Assembly (NCBI GenBank): GCA_955652795.1
Contig: CATPBQ010000325.1
Location: 1 to 6,851, forward strand
Direction: 5' to 3'
Length of the DNA: 6,851 nucleotides
Source of the DNA: an uncultured Steroidobacteraceae bacterium
Lineage (GTDB): Bacteria; Pseudomonadota; Gammaproteobacteria; Steroidobacterales; Steroidobacteraceae
Shown: piece by piece, positions 1 through 6,194 of the stretch
Numbering within the stretch: the stretch's first letter is position 1
Layout: every line of letters begins with the position of its first letter
Position numbers and translations under genes: made by a program
The notes under the pieces: model-generated
Database searches by the model: none
Told to the model about the DNA's origin: nothing
The model's input: the letters and a program-made list of their open reading frames with translations, nothing else

Positions 1-104
1 GCGTGGCCATGCTCCAGGAGCTGCTCGCGCGCGATCAGCCGCCTGCCCATAAGGAGCGCGACCGAGCAGTTCTCCGTGGCGGTATCGAGCGCGAGAATTC
101 TCAC
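1..104 (-). CDS. tsaB: TsaB, tRNA t6A synthesis protein (N-terminal part, runs off left edge)
   Basis: TsaB is the inactive paralogue partner of TsaD. With TsaD and TsaE it transfers the threonylcarbamoyl group to A37 of ANN-decoding tRNAs in the cytoplasm. Only 34 codons are visible. They read (V/M)RILALDTATENCSVALL followed by MGRRLIAREQLLEHGHA, which matches the highly conserved first strand and loop of the ASKHA fold in this family (E. coli TsaB begins MRILAIDTATEACSVAL). The start is GTG at 104-102, chosen because homologues begin exactly at this MRIL. The GTG overlaps the TGA of yoaA in a shared GTGA, so translation is probably coupled to yoaA. Only a weak GGCGAG-like Shine-Dalgarno lies upstream. 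The same yoaA-tsaB order is found in E. coli and other gammaproteobacteria. The rest of the gene is outside the window, so integrity cannot be judged. Confidence 0.9.
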   Translation of the reverse strand, partial: MRILALDTATENCSVALLMGRRLIAREQLLEHGH

Positions 105-2101
105 CGTGCGCTCGCCGCCCGCGCCCCCGGCGCCGCGCGCGGCGCATGCCGCTTGAGGAAACGTCGTGCCTCCTCGGGATCCTGCGTCACGGTCATCGGC
201 GGCAGGGCAGCGAGAAACACCCGGCCATAGCCGCGGCCGAGCATGCGCGGATCGCAGATGACCACTACGCCGTAGTCGTCCTCGCTGCGAATCAGGCGTC
301 CCGCCCCCTGCTTGAGCGCCAGTGCCGCTTCCGGAAGCTGGTAGTCACGAAACGCGTTGCCGCCGCTGGCGCTGAGATGCTCGATGCGCGCGCGCACCAG
401 CGGATCGTCGGGCGAGGCGAACGGCAGCTTCTCGATGATCACCAGGCGCAGCGCCTCGCCCTTCACGTCCACGCCCTCCCAGAAGCTCGCCGTGCCGAGC
501 AACACCCCGTTGCCGTCGGCGCGGAATTCCTGCAGCAAGCGCTCGCGCGGCGCCTCCCCCTGCACGAACAGCCGGTAGGGCGCTGCATCCGCCCAGCGCG
601 CGCGCAGGAGCGCGGCGCCCTGCGACAGCGCGCGGTGACTGGTGAACAACACGAATGCGCCACCGCCCGCGGCCTCGATCAGCGGCACGGCGGTGTCGAT
701 CACCGCCGCGACGTAGCTTGCTGCGGCCGGCTCGGGCAATCCCGCAGGCAGGTACAACACGCTCTGCCGCTCGTGATCGAAGGGGCTGTCGATCCTGAGC
801 GTCGCGGCCTCCGCCAGCCCCAGTCTGCCGGTAAAGTGTCCGAACTCCTCGCCGAGGCAGAGCGTGGCGGAAGTAAAGATCCAGGCGCCGCGGCGCCCCT
901 GCACCAGCGCCCGGAACCGGTTCGAGATGTCGAACGGCATGAGGCTGAGCGTAAAGCCACGGGCCGTGACCTCGAGCGTGCGCGCGCCTTCGAGCTCATC
1001 GACCGCGGCAATCCGCGCCAGGCTCGCCGCGAGGTCCGCGGCACGCGCGCCGAGTTGCGCGAGCGCGCTCTGTGCGTCGGCGCTGGCGAGAGCTGCCGGC
1101 ACGTCTTCCAGCGACTGCATGAGCCCCTGCACCGCCGCGCTCAATGCGAAGTCCCCCGGGGTCCACGCGAACCGCCCGGAGGCGCGCGTGCTCGCGGCGC
1201 GCACCTGGCTCAGGGCATCTTCCGCCGCGCGTACCGCCGCGGTCGCCTCCCGCGCCCCCTGGCCGGGGGAGGCACCGGCGGCGCGCGCCGTCAGCTCGAG
1301 CCGCAGATCCTTCAGGAGTAACTCCACCTGGCGGCTGCTCACGTGGGCGCCGAAGAACTGCGTGGCGAGATCCGGGATCTGATGAGCCTCGTCGAGAATG
1401 ACCGCGTCGGCGGATCCGAGCAGGTCGCCGAACCCGTCCTCCTTCAGCGCGAGATCCGCCAGCAGCAGGTGGTGGTTCACGATGACGATGTCCGCTTCCA
1501 GGGCCTCGCGCCGCGCCAGCACCACGTGACAGCGGGAGATTTCCGGACAGCGCACGCCCAGGCAGCTCTCGCGGGTGGCGGTGATCTGCGGCCACACCGG
1601 ATGGGAGTCCGACAGGCCACGTACTTCGGCCAGATCACCGCGCTGCGTGGTGCGCGCCCAGCGCCGGATGCGCGCCAGCATGGCATTCGAGGCGTGCGGG
1701 CGCGCCGCAGCCGCATCCTCCAGCCTCAGTTGCTCGCCGCCCTCGTCCGCGCGCGCGAGGCGGTAGCGGCACAGGTAATTGGCGCGACCCTTGAGAAGGG
1801 CTACGCGCGCCGGCCGGCCGAGCGCCGCGGCCACGAGCGGCAGGTCCTTGGAGAACAGCTGGTCCTGCAGCGTGCGCGTCCCGGTCGAGATCAGCACGCG
1901 CGCGCCGCACAGCAGCGCCGGCACCAGGTAAGCGAAGGTTTTGCCGGTGCCGGTGCCCGCTTCCACCACCAGGGATTCGCGTGCGGCGAGCGCGCCGGCC
2001 ACGCGCTCCGCCATCAGCAGCTGTTCGCGCCGCACCCTGAAATCCGGCAGCGCCTGCTCGAGGGGCCCGCCGTGACCGAAAATGTCCTCAAGATCCAACA
2101 T
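101..2101 (-). CDS. yoaA: YoaA, DinG/XPD-family Fe-S ATP-dependent DNA helicase
   Basis: This is a superfamily 2 5'-3' DNA helicase of the XPD/Rad3 group. In E. coli YoaA works with the polymerase III chi subunit in repair of stalled or damaged replication forks. From the ATG at 2101 the protein has 666 residues (E. coli about 636). Visible motifs in order: a RREQ Q-motif (24-27); Walker A GTGTGKT (49-55); four cysteines C111, C180, C185 and C191 placed as the [4Fe-4S] ligands; the DEAH box (237-240, VILDEAHQIPD); then the second RecA domain with SATL, SFWEGVDVKG (motif V) and QGAGRLIRSEDDYG (motif VI). All ligands and catalytic motifs are present, so it should be active. The start at 2101 is preferred because MLDLEDIFGHGGPLEQALPDF fits the usual family N-terminus. 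An in-frame TTG at 2149 would add 16 residues, and neither start has a good Shine-Dalgarno. The stop overlaps the tsaB start. It is divergent from pckG. Confidence 0.95.
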   Translation of the reverse strand: MLDLEDIFGHGGPLEQALPDFRVRREQLLMAERVAGALAARESLVVEAGTGTGKTFAYLVPALLCGARVLISTGTRTLQDQLFSKDLPLVAAALGRPARVALLKGRANYLCRYRLARADEGGEQLRLEDAAAARPHASNAMLARIRRWARTTQRGDLAEVRGLSDSHPVWPQITATRESCLGVRCPEISRCHVVLARREALEADIVIVNHHLLLADLALKEDGFGDLLGSADAVILDEAHQIPDLATQFFGAHVSSRQVELLLKDLRLELTARAAGASPGQGAREATAAVRAAEDALSQVRAASTRASGRFAWTPGDFALSAAVQGLMQSLEDVPAALASADAQSALAQLGARAADLAASLARIAAVDELEGARTLEVTARGFTLSLMPFDISNRFRALVQGRRGAWIFTSATLCLGEEFGHFTGRLGLAEAATLRIDSPFDHERQSVLYLPAGLPEPAAASYVAAVIDTAVPLIEAAGGGAFVLFTSHRALSQGAALLRARWADAAPYRLFVQGEAPRERLLQEFRADGNGVLLGTASFWEGVDVKGEALRLVIIEKLPFASPDDPLVRARIEHLSASGGNAFRDYQLPEAALALKQGAGRLIRSEDDYGVVVICDPRMLGRGYGRVFLAALPPMTVTQDPEEARRFLKRHAPRAAPGARAASAR

Positions 2102-2171
2102 GTCGGGAAGCGCCTGCGCTAAGTGGCGACGATCCTGGCGCGCGTTCAAGGGCCGTGTCGAGACGCATATC

Positions 2172-2189
2172 TTGCTGAATTTCCTGCAA
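2172..2189. repeat. Imperfect dyad TTGC-N10-GCAA, possible operator
   Basis: TTGCTGAATTTCCTGCAA has perfect 4-bp outer arms (TTGC/GCAA) and partial symmetry inside (six of nine base pairs match overall). Its position between two divergent genes suits a repressor or activator site. The symmetry is modest and could be chance. No known consensus is assigned. Confidence 0.25.
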
Positions 2190-2265
2190 ACTGGTGCGCG
2201 GCGCGCCGATGGACGAGAATGGCGTCCGCATCGGTACTGTATCAGGGGCAGGGATCAGCCCGGGA

Positions 2266-2271
2266 TATACT
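2266..2271 (+). promoter_or_regulatory. Possible -10 element of pckG (near-leaderless transcript)
   Basis: TATACT matches the sigma-70 -10 consensus at five of six positions and ends 11 nt before the pckG ATG. If used, transcription would start only about 4-6 nt upstream of the start codon. No -35 hexamer is recognisable at 16-18 bp spacing and there is no TGn extension, so the call is weak. Confidence 0.3.
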
Positions 2272-2282
2272 TAGTGGAACGG

Positions 2283-4055
2283 ATGGCTACTGCCGCACAT
2301 GCACTGACCCCGCTTGCGCAGTTGAGCCGCGCGGTGGCCGATTGGGTGAACTCGGTGCGCGAGCTGACGCAGCCGCGCGCGATTCATTGGTGCGAGGGCA
2401 CTGACGCGGAAGCCCGGGAGCTGACCGCGCAGCTGCTGCGCGGCGGGGAGCTCAAGGCGCTCAACCCCGAATACTTTCCCGGCTGTCATCTGTATCGCTC
2501 GGCCCCGAGCGACGTGGCGCGCGTGGAGCATCTCACTTACATCTGCACGCGCTCGCAGGAAGATGCCGGCCCGAACAACCACTGGATGGACCCGCAGCAG
2601 GCCCACGCGAAGATGCGCGAGCTGTTTCGGGGCTGCATGCGCGGGCGCACTCTGTATGTGATTCCGTACTGCATGGGGCCGATCGACTCGCCACTGGCGC
2701 GCTGCGGCGTGGAGATCACCGACAGTGCTTACGTCGTACTCAACATGCTGATCATGACGCGCGCCGGTCGCGCCGCGCTCGAGCGTATCGCGCACGAGGG
2801 GGGGTTCGTGCGCGGGCTGCACTCCGTCGGCGAGCTCGATCCCGAGCGCCGCTTCATCATGCACTTTCCCGAGGAACTCGCGATCGAAAGCTTCGGCTCC
2901 GGTTACGGCGGCAACGCGCTGCTCGGCAAGAAGTGCCACGCGCTGCGCATCGCCAGCTGGCAGGCGCGCACCGAGGGCTGGCTCGCCGAGCACATGCTGA
3001 TCGTGGGCCTGCAGAACCCGCGCGGCGAGATGCACTATCTCGCCTGCGCCTTTCCATCGGCCTGCGGCAAGACCAATCTCGCCATGCTGATTCCGCCGGA
3101 TTCGCTGCCGGGCTGGCGCGCGTTCACGGTCGGTGATGACATCGCGTGGCTGCATCCGGGCGAGGACGGGCGGCTGTGGGCCATCAACCCGGAAGCGGGT
3201 TACTTCGGCGTGGTTCCGGGCACCAACCCCGAGACCAACCGCAACGCCTACGAGATGATCCGCCGCGACACCTTGTTCACCAACGTCGCGCTCACCGCCG
3301 ACAACCAGCCCTGGTGGGAGGGCCTGGCCACCGGCAAACCGGTGCTCGACTGGCAGGGACGGCCGTACGATCCGGCGCGCGGCCCGGCGGCGCATCCGAA
3401 TTCCCGTTTCACCGTGTCCGCCCGGCGCAACCCGGGCTACTCGCCCCACGCGGAAGACGCCCGCGGCGTGCCGATCAGCGCGCTCGTGTTCGGCGGCCGG
3501 CGCCGCGAGGTCGCGCCGCTCGTGTACGAAGCGCGCGACTGGAAGCACGGCGTACTGGTCGGCGCATCGCTCGCCTCGGAAACCACCGCCGCAGCCGTCG
3601 GTCAGGTGGGTGTCACGAGGCGCGACCCGATGGCCATGCAGCCGTTTTGCGGGTACAACTTCGGGGATTACTGGCAGCACTGGCTCAACGTCGGCGCGAA
3701 GCTCGCGCGAGCCCCGCGCATCTACCACGTCAACTGGTTCCGGCGCGACGCGCACGGCAAGTTCCTGTGGCCGGGCTACGGCGAGAACCTGCGGGTGCTC
3801 GCCTGGATGCTGGATCGCTGCGCCGGCAAGGCGGGCGCGACCGAATCGGCCATCGGCTGGCTGCCGCGGCCCGCGGATCTCGACACGCGGGGGCTGAACG
3901 TGGGCGCAGATGCACTCGCCGCCCTGCTCACGGTCGATGCGGGGCTGTGGCGCAAGGAAGTCACCGAGCTGCGCGAGTATCTGGGCAGGTTCGGCAGCCG
4001 CTTGCCGGCGGCGCTGCTCGCGGAGCTCGAGTCGACCGAACAGCGGCTCGCCTGA
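2283..4055 (+). CDS. pckG: GTP-dependent phosphoenolpyruvate carboxykinase
   Basis: This enzyme converts oxaloacetate plus GTP to PEP, CO2 and GDP, the entry step of gluconeogenesis in the cytosol. The 590-residue protein has the usual length of bacterial GTP-type PEPCK (about 600). Visible in order: SDVARVEHLTYICTRSQEDAG (77-96 and on) with the substrate-binding Arg80; YGGN (208-211); Lys216/217 and His237 in metal-ligand positions; FPSACGKTN (257-265), the P-loop with hyper-reactive Cys261; VGDDIAW (283-289) with the metal-binding aspartates; NPEAGYFGVVPGTN (302-315); NSRFTVSA (373-380); FGGRRREVAPLVYEA (403-417); a lid loop around ETTAAAVGQVG (433-443); and FCGYNFGDYWQHW (455-467) of the guanine pocket. 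The whole active site is intact. The ATG at 2283 was chosen because upstream in-frame codons have no family similarity. There is only a weak GTGGA before it. It is divergent from yoaA and convergent with the cyclase gene. Confidence 0.96.
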   Translation: MATAAHALTPLAQLSRAVADWVNSVRELTQPRAIHWCEGTDAEARELTAQLLRGGELKALNPEYFPGCHLYRSAPSDVARVEHLTYICTRSQEDAGPNNHWMDPQQAHAKMRELFRGCMRGRTLYVIPYCMGPIDSPLARCGVEITDSAYVVLNMLIMTRAGRAALERIAHEGGFVRGLHSVGELDPERRFIMHFPEELAIESFGSGYGGNALLGKKCHALRIASWQARTEGWLAEHMLIVGLQNPRGEMHYLACAFPSACGKTNLAMLIPPDSLPGWRAFTVGDDIAWLHPGEDGRLWAINPEAGYFGVVPGTNPETNRNAYEMIRRDTLFTNVALTADNQPWWEGLATGKPVLDWQGRPYDPARGPAAHPNSRFTVSARRNPGYSPHAEDARGVPISALVFGGRRREVAPLVYEARDWKHGVLVGASLASETTAAAVGQVGVTRRDPMAMQPFCGYNFGDYWQHWLNVGAKLARAPRIYHVNWFRRDAHGKFLWPGYGENLRVLAWMLDRCAGKAGATESAIGWLPRPADLDTRGLNVGADALAALLTVDAGLWRKEVTELREYLGRFGSRLPAALLAELESTEQRLA

Positions 4056-4081
4056 AGTCGGTAGGTAGCGCCCGCGGCCCT

Positions 4082-4984
4082 TCAGAGGTCTTCGCAGGTG
4101 AAGTCGATGGTCTGCGTCGCGCCCTGCTCGGGCACGCGCCCAAGCCCGATCATGCCCTGGCCCTTGATCTGCAGGCTGTCGCGGCGCACAAAAGACTCCT
4201 CGCCGTCAGCGCTCTGCACGAATGTGCCGTTGGTGCTCTGATCGATCAATACGAACTTGTTGCGGCTGATCTCGATGCGCGCGTGCAGGCGCGAGATCAG
4301 GTTGCCCTTCACCACCACGTCGTTGTCCTCGGCCCGGCCGATGGTGATGCTCGAATGCCGCTCATCGACCAGCAGCTCGCGATCCTGACACCGCAACCGC
4401 AGCCGCATGTGCTGCGCCGGCCGTGCGTCGGTCATAATCCCCGGCACCATGCTGGTCACGTCCTCGGTCTGCCACAGCACCTCGTAAAGAGCGACTTCAC
4501 TTCCCTGACCCTTGAGCGTCGCGACGTCGATCTGGCGGCAGGACGCGCGCCACTCCGGTGACAGCTTGTCCACCGTCGCCGCAGTGGTCACGATCTGTCC
4601 GGCCTTGGCCTGGCTGGTCATGCGGTTGGCGGTGTGCACGGCGGCGCCGAACACGTCGCGATTCTCAAGCATCACCGGACCGTAGTGACAGCCGATGCGG
4701 ATGGCGACCGGCTGTCCGTCGACCTTCAGTTGTGCGTGCGTGGAGATCTGCTGCTGCATCTGCGCCGCGGCGTTCAACGCGGCGTCGGCGCTCGGAAAGG
4801 TGGCCATGACCTCATCGCCCATGGTCTTGATGACCGTGCCCTGGCGCTGCTCGGTGGCACTGCGCATCACGTCGATGCAGATCGCCACCATGTCGCGCGC
4901 GCGCAAGTCGCCCATGGTGTCGTAAAGCCGGGTCGATCCGACGACGTCGGCAAACAGGATGGCCAGTTCGATATCCTTGCCCAT
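4082..4984 (-). CDS. Class III adenylate/guanylate cyclase with C-terminal FHA domain
   Basis: This is a 300-residue soluble protein with no signal peptide or membrane helix. Residues 1 to about 172 form a class III cyclase domain: FADVVGSTRLYD with metal ligand Asp13, and KTMGDEVMATF with Lys53 (base-selecting) and metal ligand Asp57. DVFGAAVHTANRM (110-122) aligns with the mammalian D-x6-N-x3-R motif, giving Asp110 (adenine-type partner of Lys53) and Arg121, but His117 where the transition-state Asn normally sits. The Lys/Asp pair predicts cAMP rather than cGMP. Residues about 193-296 are an FHA phosphothreonine-binding domain with IGR (215-217), LISRLHARI (229-237) and STNGTFV (250-256), all key residues present. 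The likely role is cyclic-nucleotide production controlled by, or localised through, a phosphorylated partner. This is inference, and no kinase is in view. The ATG at 4984 begins MGKDIELAILFADVVG; longer in-frame starts would run into dusA. It lies 37 nt downstream of dusA, but a TATAAT in the gap suggests its own promoter. Confidence 0.9.
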   Translation of the reverse strand: MGKDIELAILFADVVGSTRLYDTMGDLRARDMVAICIDVMRSATEQRQGTVIKTMGDEVMATFPSADAALNAAAQMQQQISTHAQLKVDGQPVAIRIGCHYGPVMLENRDVFGAAVHTANRMTSQAKAGQIVTTAATVDKLSPEWRASCRQIDVATLKGQGSEVALYEVLWQTEDVTSMVPGIMTDARPAQHMRLRLRCQDRELLVDERHSSITIGRAEDNDVVVKGNLISRLHARIEISRNKFVLIDQSTNGTFVQSADGEESFVRRDSLQIKGQGMIGLGRVPEQGATQTIDFTCEDL

Positions 4985-4996
4985 GAGTGCGGTTCG

Positions 4997-5028
4997 ATTA
5001 TACGCGAGCGCTTTCGCGCCGCTAGCAA
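4997..5028 (-). promoter_or_regulatory. Candidate promoter of the cyclase-FHA gene
   Basis: On the minus strand a perfect TATAAT (5002-4997) lies 12 nt before the cyclase ATG, so a transcript would carry a leader of about 5-7 nt. A TTGCTA that overlaps the dusA stop codon (5028-5023) could be the -35, but the 20-bp spacer is longer than ideal. The spacer holds a small GCGC-GAAA-GCGC hairpin (5019-5008). It has no following T tract, so it is not called a terminator. Confidence 0.4.
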
Positions 5029-6122
5029 GCGTCCTGGGCCCGCGCGCCGGCGGGAATCGCCCGTCGCAGCAGCTCCGGGCCCGCTCCGGCGGCCCGCGCA
5101 CCCTCGCTCAACGTGCGCCGGTAGTCGCGCGACCCGGGCTCGCCGCTGTACAGGCCGAGCATGTGGCGCGTGATCGCGGCGAGGCGCCCGCCGGCGGCAA
5201 GCTCGCCCTCGGCGTAACGCTGCATGCGAACGGTGAGCGCCTCGCGCGTGGGTGCGGCGCCGCCGCCGGGATGCAGTGTCCGCTGCAACTCGGCGAGCAG
5301 GTACGGCCGGTGGTAGGCCTCGCGCCCGAGCATGACGCCGTCGCACCAGCTGAGCGCCTCGAGCACCGCGCGCGGCTCGCGCAAACCCCCGTTGACCACG
5401 ATCGGCAATGACGGCAATGCTGCCTTCAGGCGCCGCACAATGTCGTAGCGCAGCGGCGGGATCTCGCGGTTGTCCTTCGGTGACAAGCCGCCCAACACCG
5501 CCTTGCGGGCATGCACGATCGCGACCTCGCAGCCGCCGTCGCGCACACTGCGCACGAAGTGACACAAGGCCTCGAAATCGCGCTCGCCGAAGTGCGCCAC
5601 GGTGCCGTGCAGTTCCCGGTCCGCGGCGTTCAGCACGCCGATGCGCATCTTGACCGTGACCGGCACGCGCACGGCCGCGCGCATTGCGGCCACGCACTCG
5701 GCGACCCGCGCGGGCTCCAGCATCAGGCAGGCGCCGAAAGCGCCGCTGGCGACGCGGTCGCTCGGACAGCCGCAGTTGAGGTTGATCTCGTCGTAGCCTG
5801 CCTGCTCGCCGGCGCGGGCCGCCGCCGCGAGCTCGCGCGGCTCGCTTCCGCCCAACTGCAGCGCGACCGGGTGCTCTTCAGGATGGAACGCCAACAGCCG
5901 CGCGCCGTCACCGCGCACAATCGCCGCCGCGGTGATCATCTCGGTGTACAGCAGCACGTCGGGCGAGAAGCCGCGCAGGAAGTAGCGGCAATGGCGGTCG
6001 GTCCAATCCATCATGGGAGCGACTGAGATGCGCCGGTCGATCTTTTCCGCGGTTTTGTTGTGCGAAACGCCTATTTTTGTAGGGATTTCTGCGTCGGGCG
6101 TTTCTGCGGGATTTGGGGGCAT
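5022..6122 (-). CDS. dusA: tRNA-dihydrouridine(20/20a) synthase DusA
   Basis: DusA is an FMN-dependent, NADPH-using enzyme that reduces uridines 20/20a in the tRNA D-loop. The 366-residue protein has the TIM-barrel opening SVAPMMDWTDRHCRYF (33-48), LYTEM (58-62), HPVALQLGGSEP (84-95), NLNCGCPSDRV (114-124) with catalytic Cys119, VTVKMRIG (155-162) with Lys158, IVHARKA (202-208), LSPKDNREIPPL (213-224), VVNGG (242-246), GREAY (266-270), and the C-terminal tRNA-binding helical part with ITRHMLGLYSGEPGSRDYRR (317-336). It is close to E. coli DusA throughout. Odd points are an insertion of roughly 13-18 residues around 163-182 and an N-terminal segment (1-31) of lower GC content that looks replaced. 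The ATG at 6122 was chosen because the next ATG is already inside the conserved barrel. No Shine-Dalgarno is visible. It is divergent from the integrase, 72 bp away. Confidence 0.95.
   Translation of the reverse strand: MPPNPAETPDAEIPTKIGVSHNKTAEKIDRRISVAPMMDWTDRHCRYFLRGFSPDVLLYTEMITAAAIVRGDGARLLAFHPEEHPVALQLGGSEPRELAAAARAGEQAGYDEINLNCGCPSDRVASGAFGACLMLEPARVAECVAAMRAAVRVPVTVKMRIGVLNAADRELHGTVAHFGERDFEALCHFVRSVRDGGCEVAIVHARKAVLGGLSPKDNREIPPLRYDIVRRLKAALPSLPIVVNGGLREPRAVLEALSWCDGVMLGREAYHRPYLLAELQRTLHPGGGAAPTREALTVRMQRYAEGELAAGGRLAAITRHMLGLYSGEPGSRDYRRTLSEGARAAGAGPELLRRAIPAGARAQDAC
5998..6026. repeat. Imperfect inverted repeat in dusA 5' codons, candidate integrase core (att) site
   Basis: The sequence is symmetric about C6012. 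Outer arms TCGGTC (5998-6003) and GACTGA (6021-6026) pair at five of six positions. Inner arms CCAT (6008-6011) and ATGG (6013-6016) pair fully. In all, nine of fourteen pairs match. This is the shape of a tyrosine-recombinase core site, two inverted arms around a short crossover region. It lies in the codons for the conserved SVAPMMDWTD segment, where dusA-specific integrases are known to insert. The same codons are conserved for protein reasons, so the symmetry may be incidental. The partner att copy would be outside the window. Confidence 0.4.
6064..6114. repeat. Short direct and inverted repeats in the replaced dusA 5' end
   Basis: GAAACGCC (6064-6071) is inverted as GGCGTTTC (6097-6104). 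TTTCTGCG occurs at 6086-6093 and 6101-6108 (15-bp period). GGGATTT occurs at 6082-6088 and 6108-6114. Such clustered short repeats near an integrase gene could be recombinase arm-type or accessory-protein sites. They may equally reflect a small tandem duplication in codons 4-14 of dusA. Confidence 0.3.
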
Positions 6123-6194
6123 TAGTGGGTGTTCTTGAGTTGCGGAGGTGCCGTATAGGTGTCAAGAATAGCTTGACTCCTCCCGGAACTCAGC
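6123..6194. promoter_or_regulatory. Divergent intergenic region dusA / integrase with a GTCAAG dyad
   Basis: This is a 72-bp, relatively AT-rich gap (48% G+C over 6121-6180). It contains GTCAAG-N5-CTTGAC (6161-6177), a perfect 6-bp dyad that could be an operator, perhaps for integrase autoregulation. A perfect TTGACA on the minus strand (6165-6160) sits in its left arm and could be a -35 for dusA, but no matching -10 lies at 16-18 bp. No firm integrase promoter was found. Confidence 0.4.

Larger units (their letters stand above)
2102..2282. promoter_or_regulatory. Divergent intergenic control region yoaA / pckG
   Basis: This 181-bp gap between the divergently read yoaA and pckG must hold both promoters unless transcription reads in from elsewhere. 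It is less GC-rich around 2165-2192 and 2235-2275 than the flanking genes. It contains an imperfect dyad (2172-2189) and a -10-like TATACT just before pckG. No convincing -35/-10 pair for yoaA was found: a minus-strand TTTGCA followed by GATATG-like sequence near 2164-2190 has too short a spacer. Part of the region (2102-2149) could be coding if yoaA uses the upstream TTG. Confidence 0.5.

Noticed and set aside
146..1321. Long open frame (391 codons) on the plus strand opposite yoaA
   Set aside because: It is a shadow of a well-conserved helicase gene, has low-complexity composition and contains no domain.
2102..2149. TTG start giving yoaA 16 extra residues
   Set aside because: It is a rare start codon with no Shine-Dalgarno. 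The ATG at 2101 matches the usual protein start. It is not fully excluded.
2082..2282. Upstream in-frame extension of pckG (67 codons)
   Set aside because: It has no similarity to the PEPCK N-terminus, would overlap the yoaA start and spans the expected divergent promoter region.
2271..3755. Long open frame (494 codons) on the minus strand opposite pckG
   Set aside because: It mirrors the codon pattern of pckG in high-GC DNA. The translation is rich in Arg, Ala, Val and His with no recognisable domain, while the plus strand encodes an intact enzyme.
4056..4081. Terminator between the convergent pckG and cyclase genes
   Set aside because: The 26-bp gap shows no stable hairpin followed by a T tract on either strand.
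3146..4561. 471-codon plus-strand frame crossing from pckG into the cyclase gene
   Set aside because: It is out of frame with pckG and antisense to the cyclase, Arg/Ala rich and without motifs. Both genes it overlaps are clearly real.
4985..5101. Upstream in-frame extension of the cyclase (39 codons)
   Set aside because: It overlaps the dusA 3' end, has no cyclase-like sequence and would place the TATAAT inside the coding region.
4867..5697. 276-codon minus-strand frame overlapping dusA and the cyclase start
   Set aside because: It is an alternative frame of dusA with Arg/Ala-rich translation. The dusA frame carries all family motifs.
6143..6165. Full dusA promoter built on the minus-strand TTGACA
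   Set aside because: At 16-18 bp spacing the candidates are CAACTC-like, far from TATAAT. The nearby TATACG lies only 2 bp after the TTGACA and has no -35 of its own.
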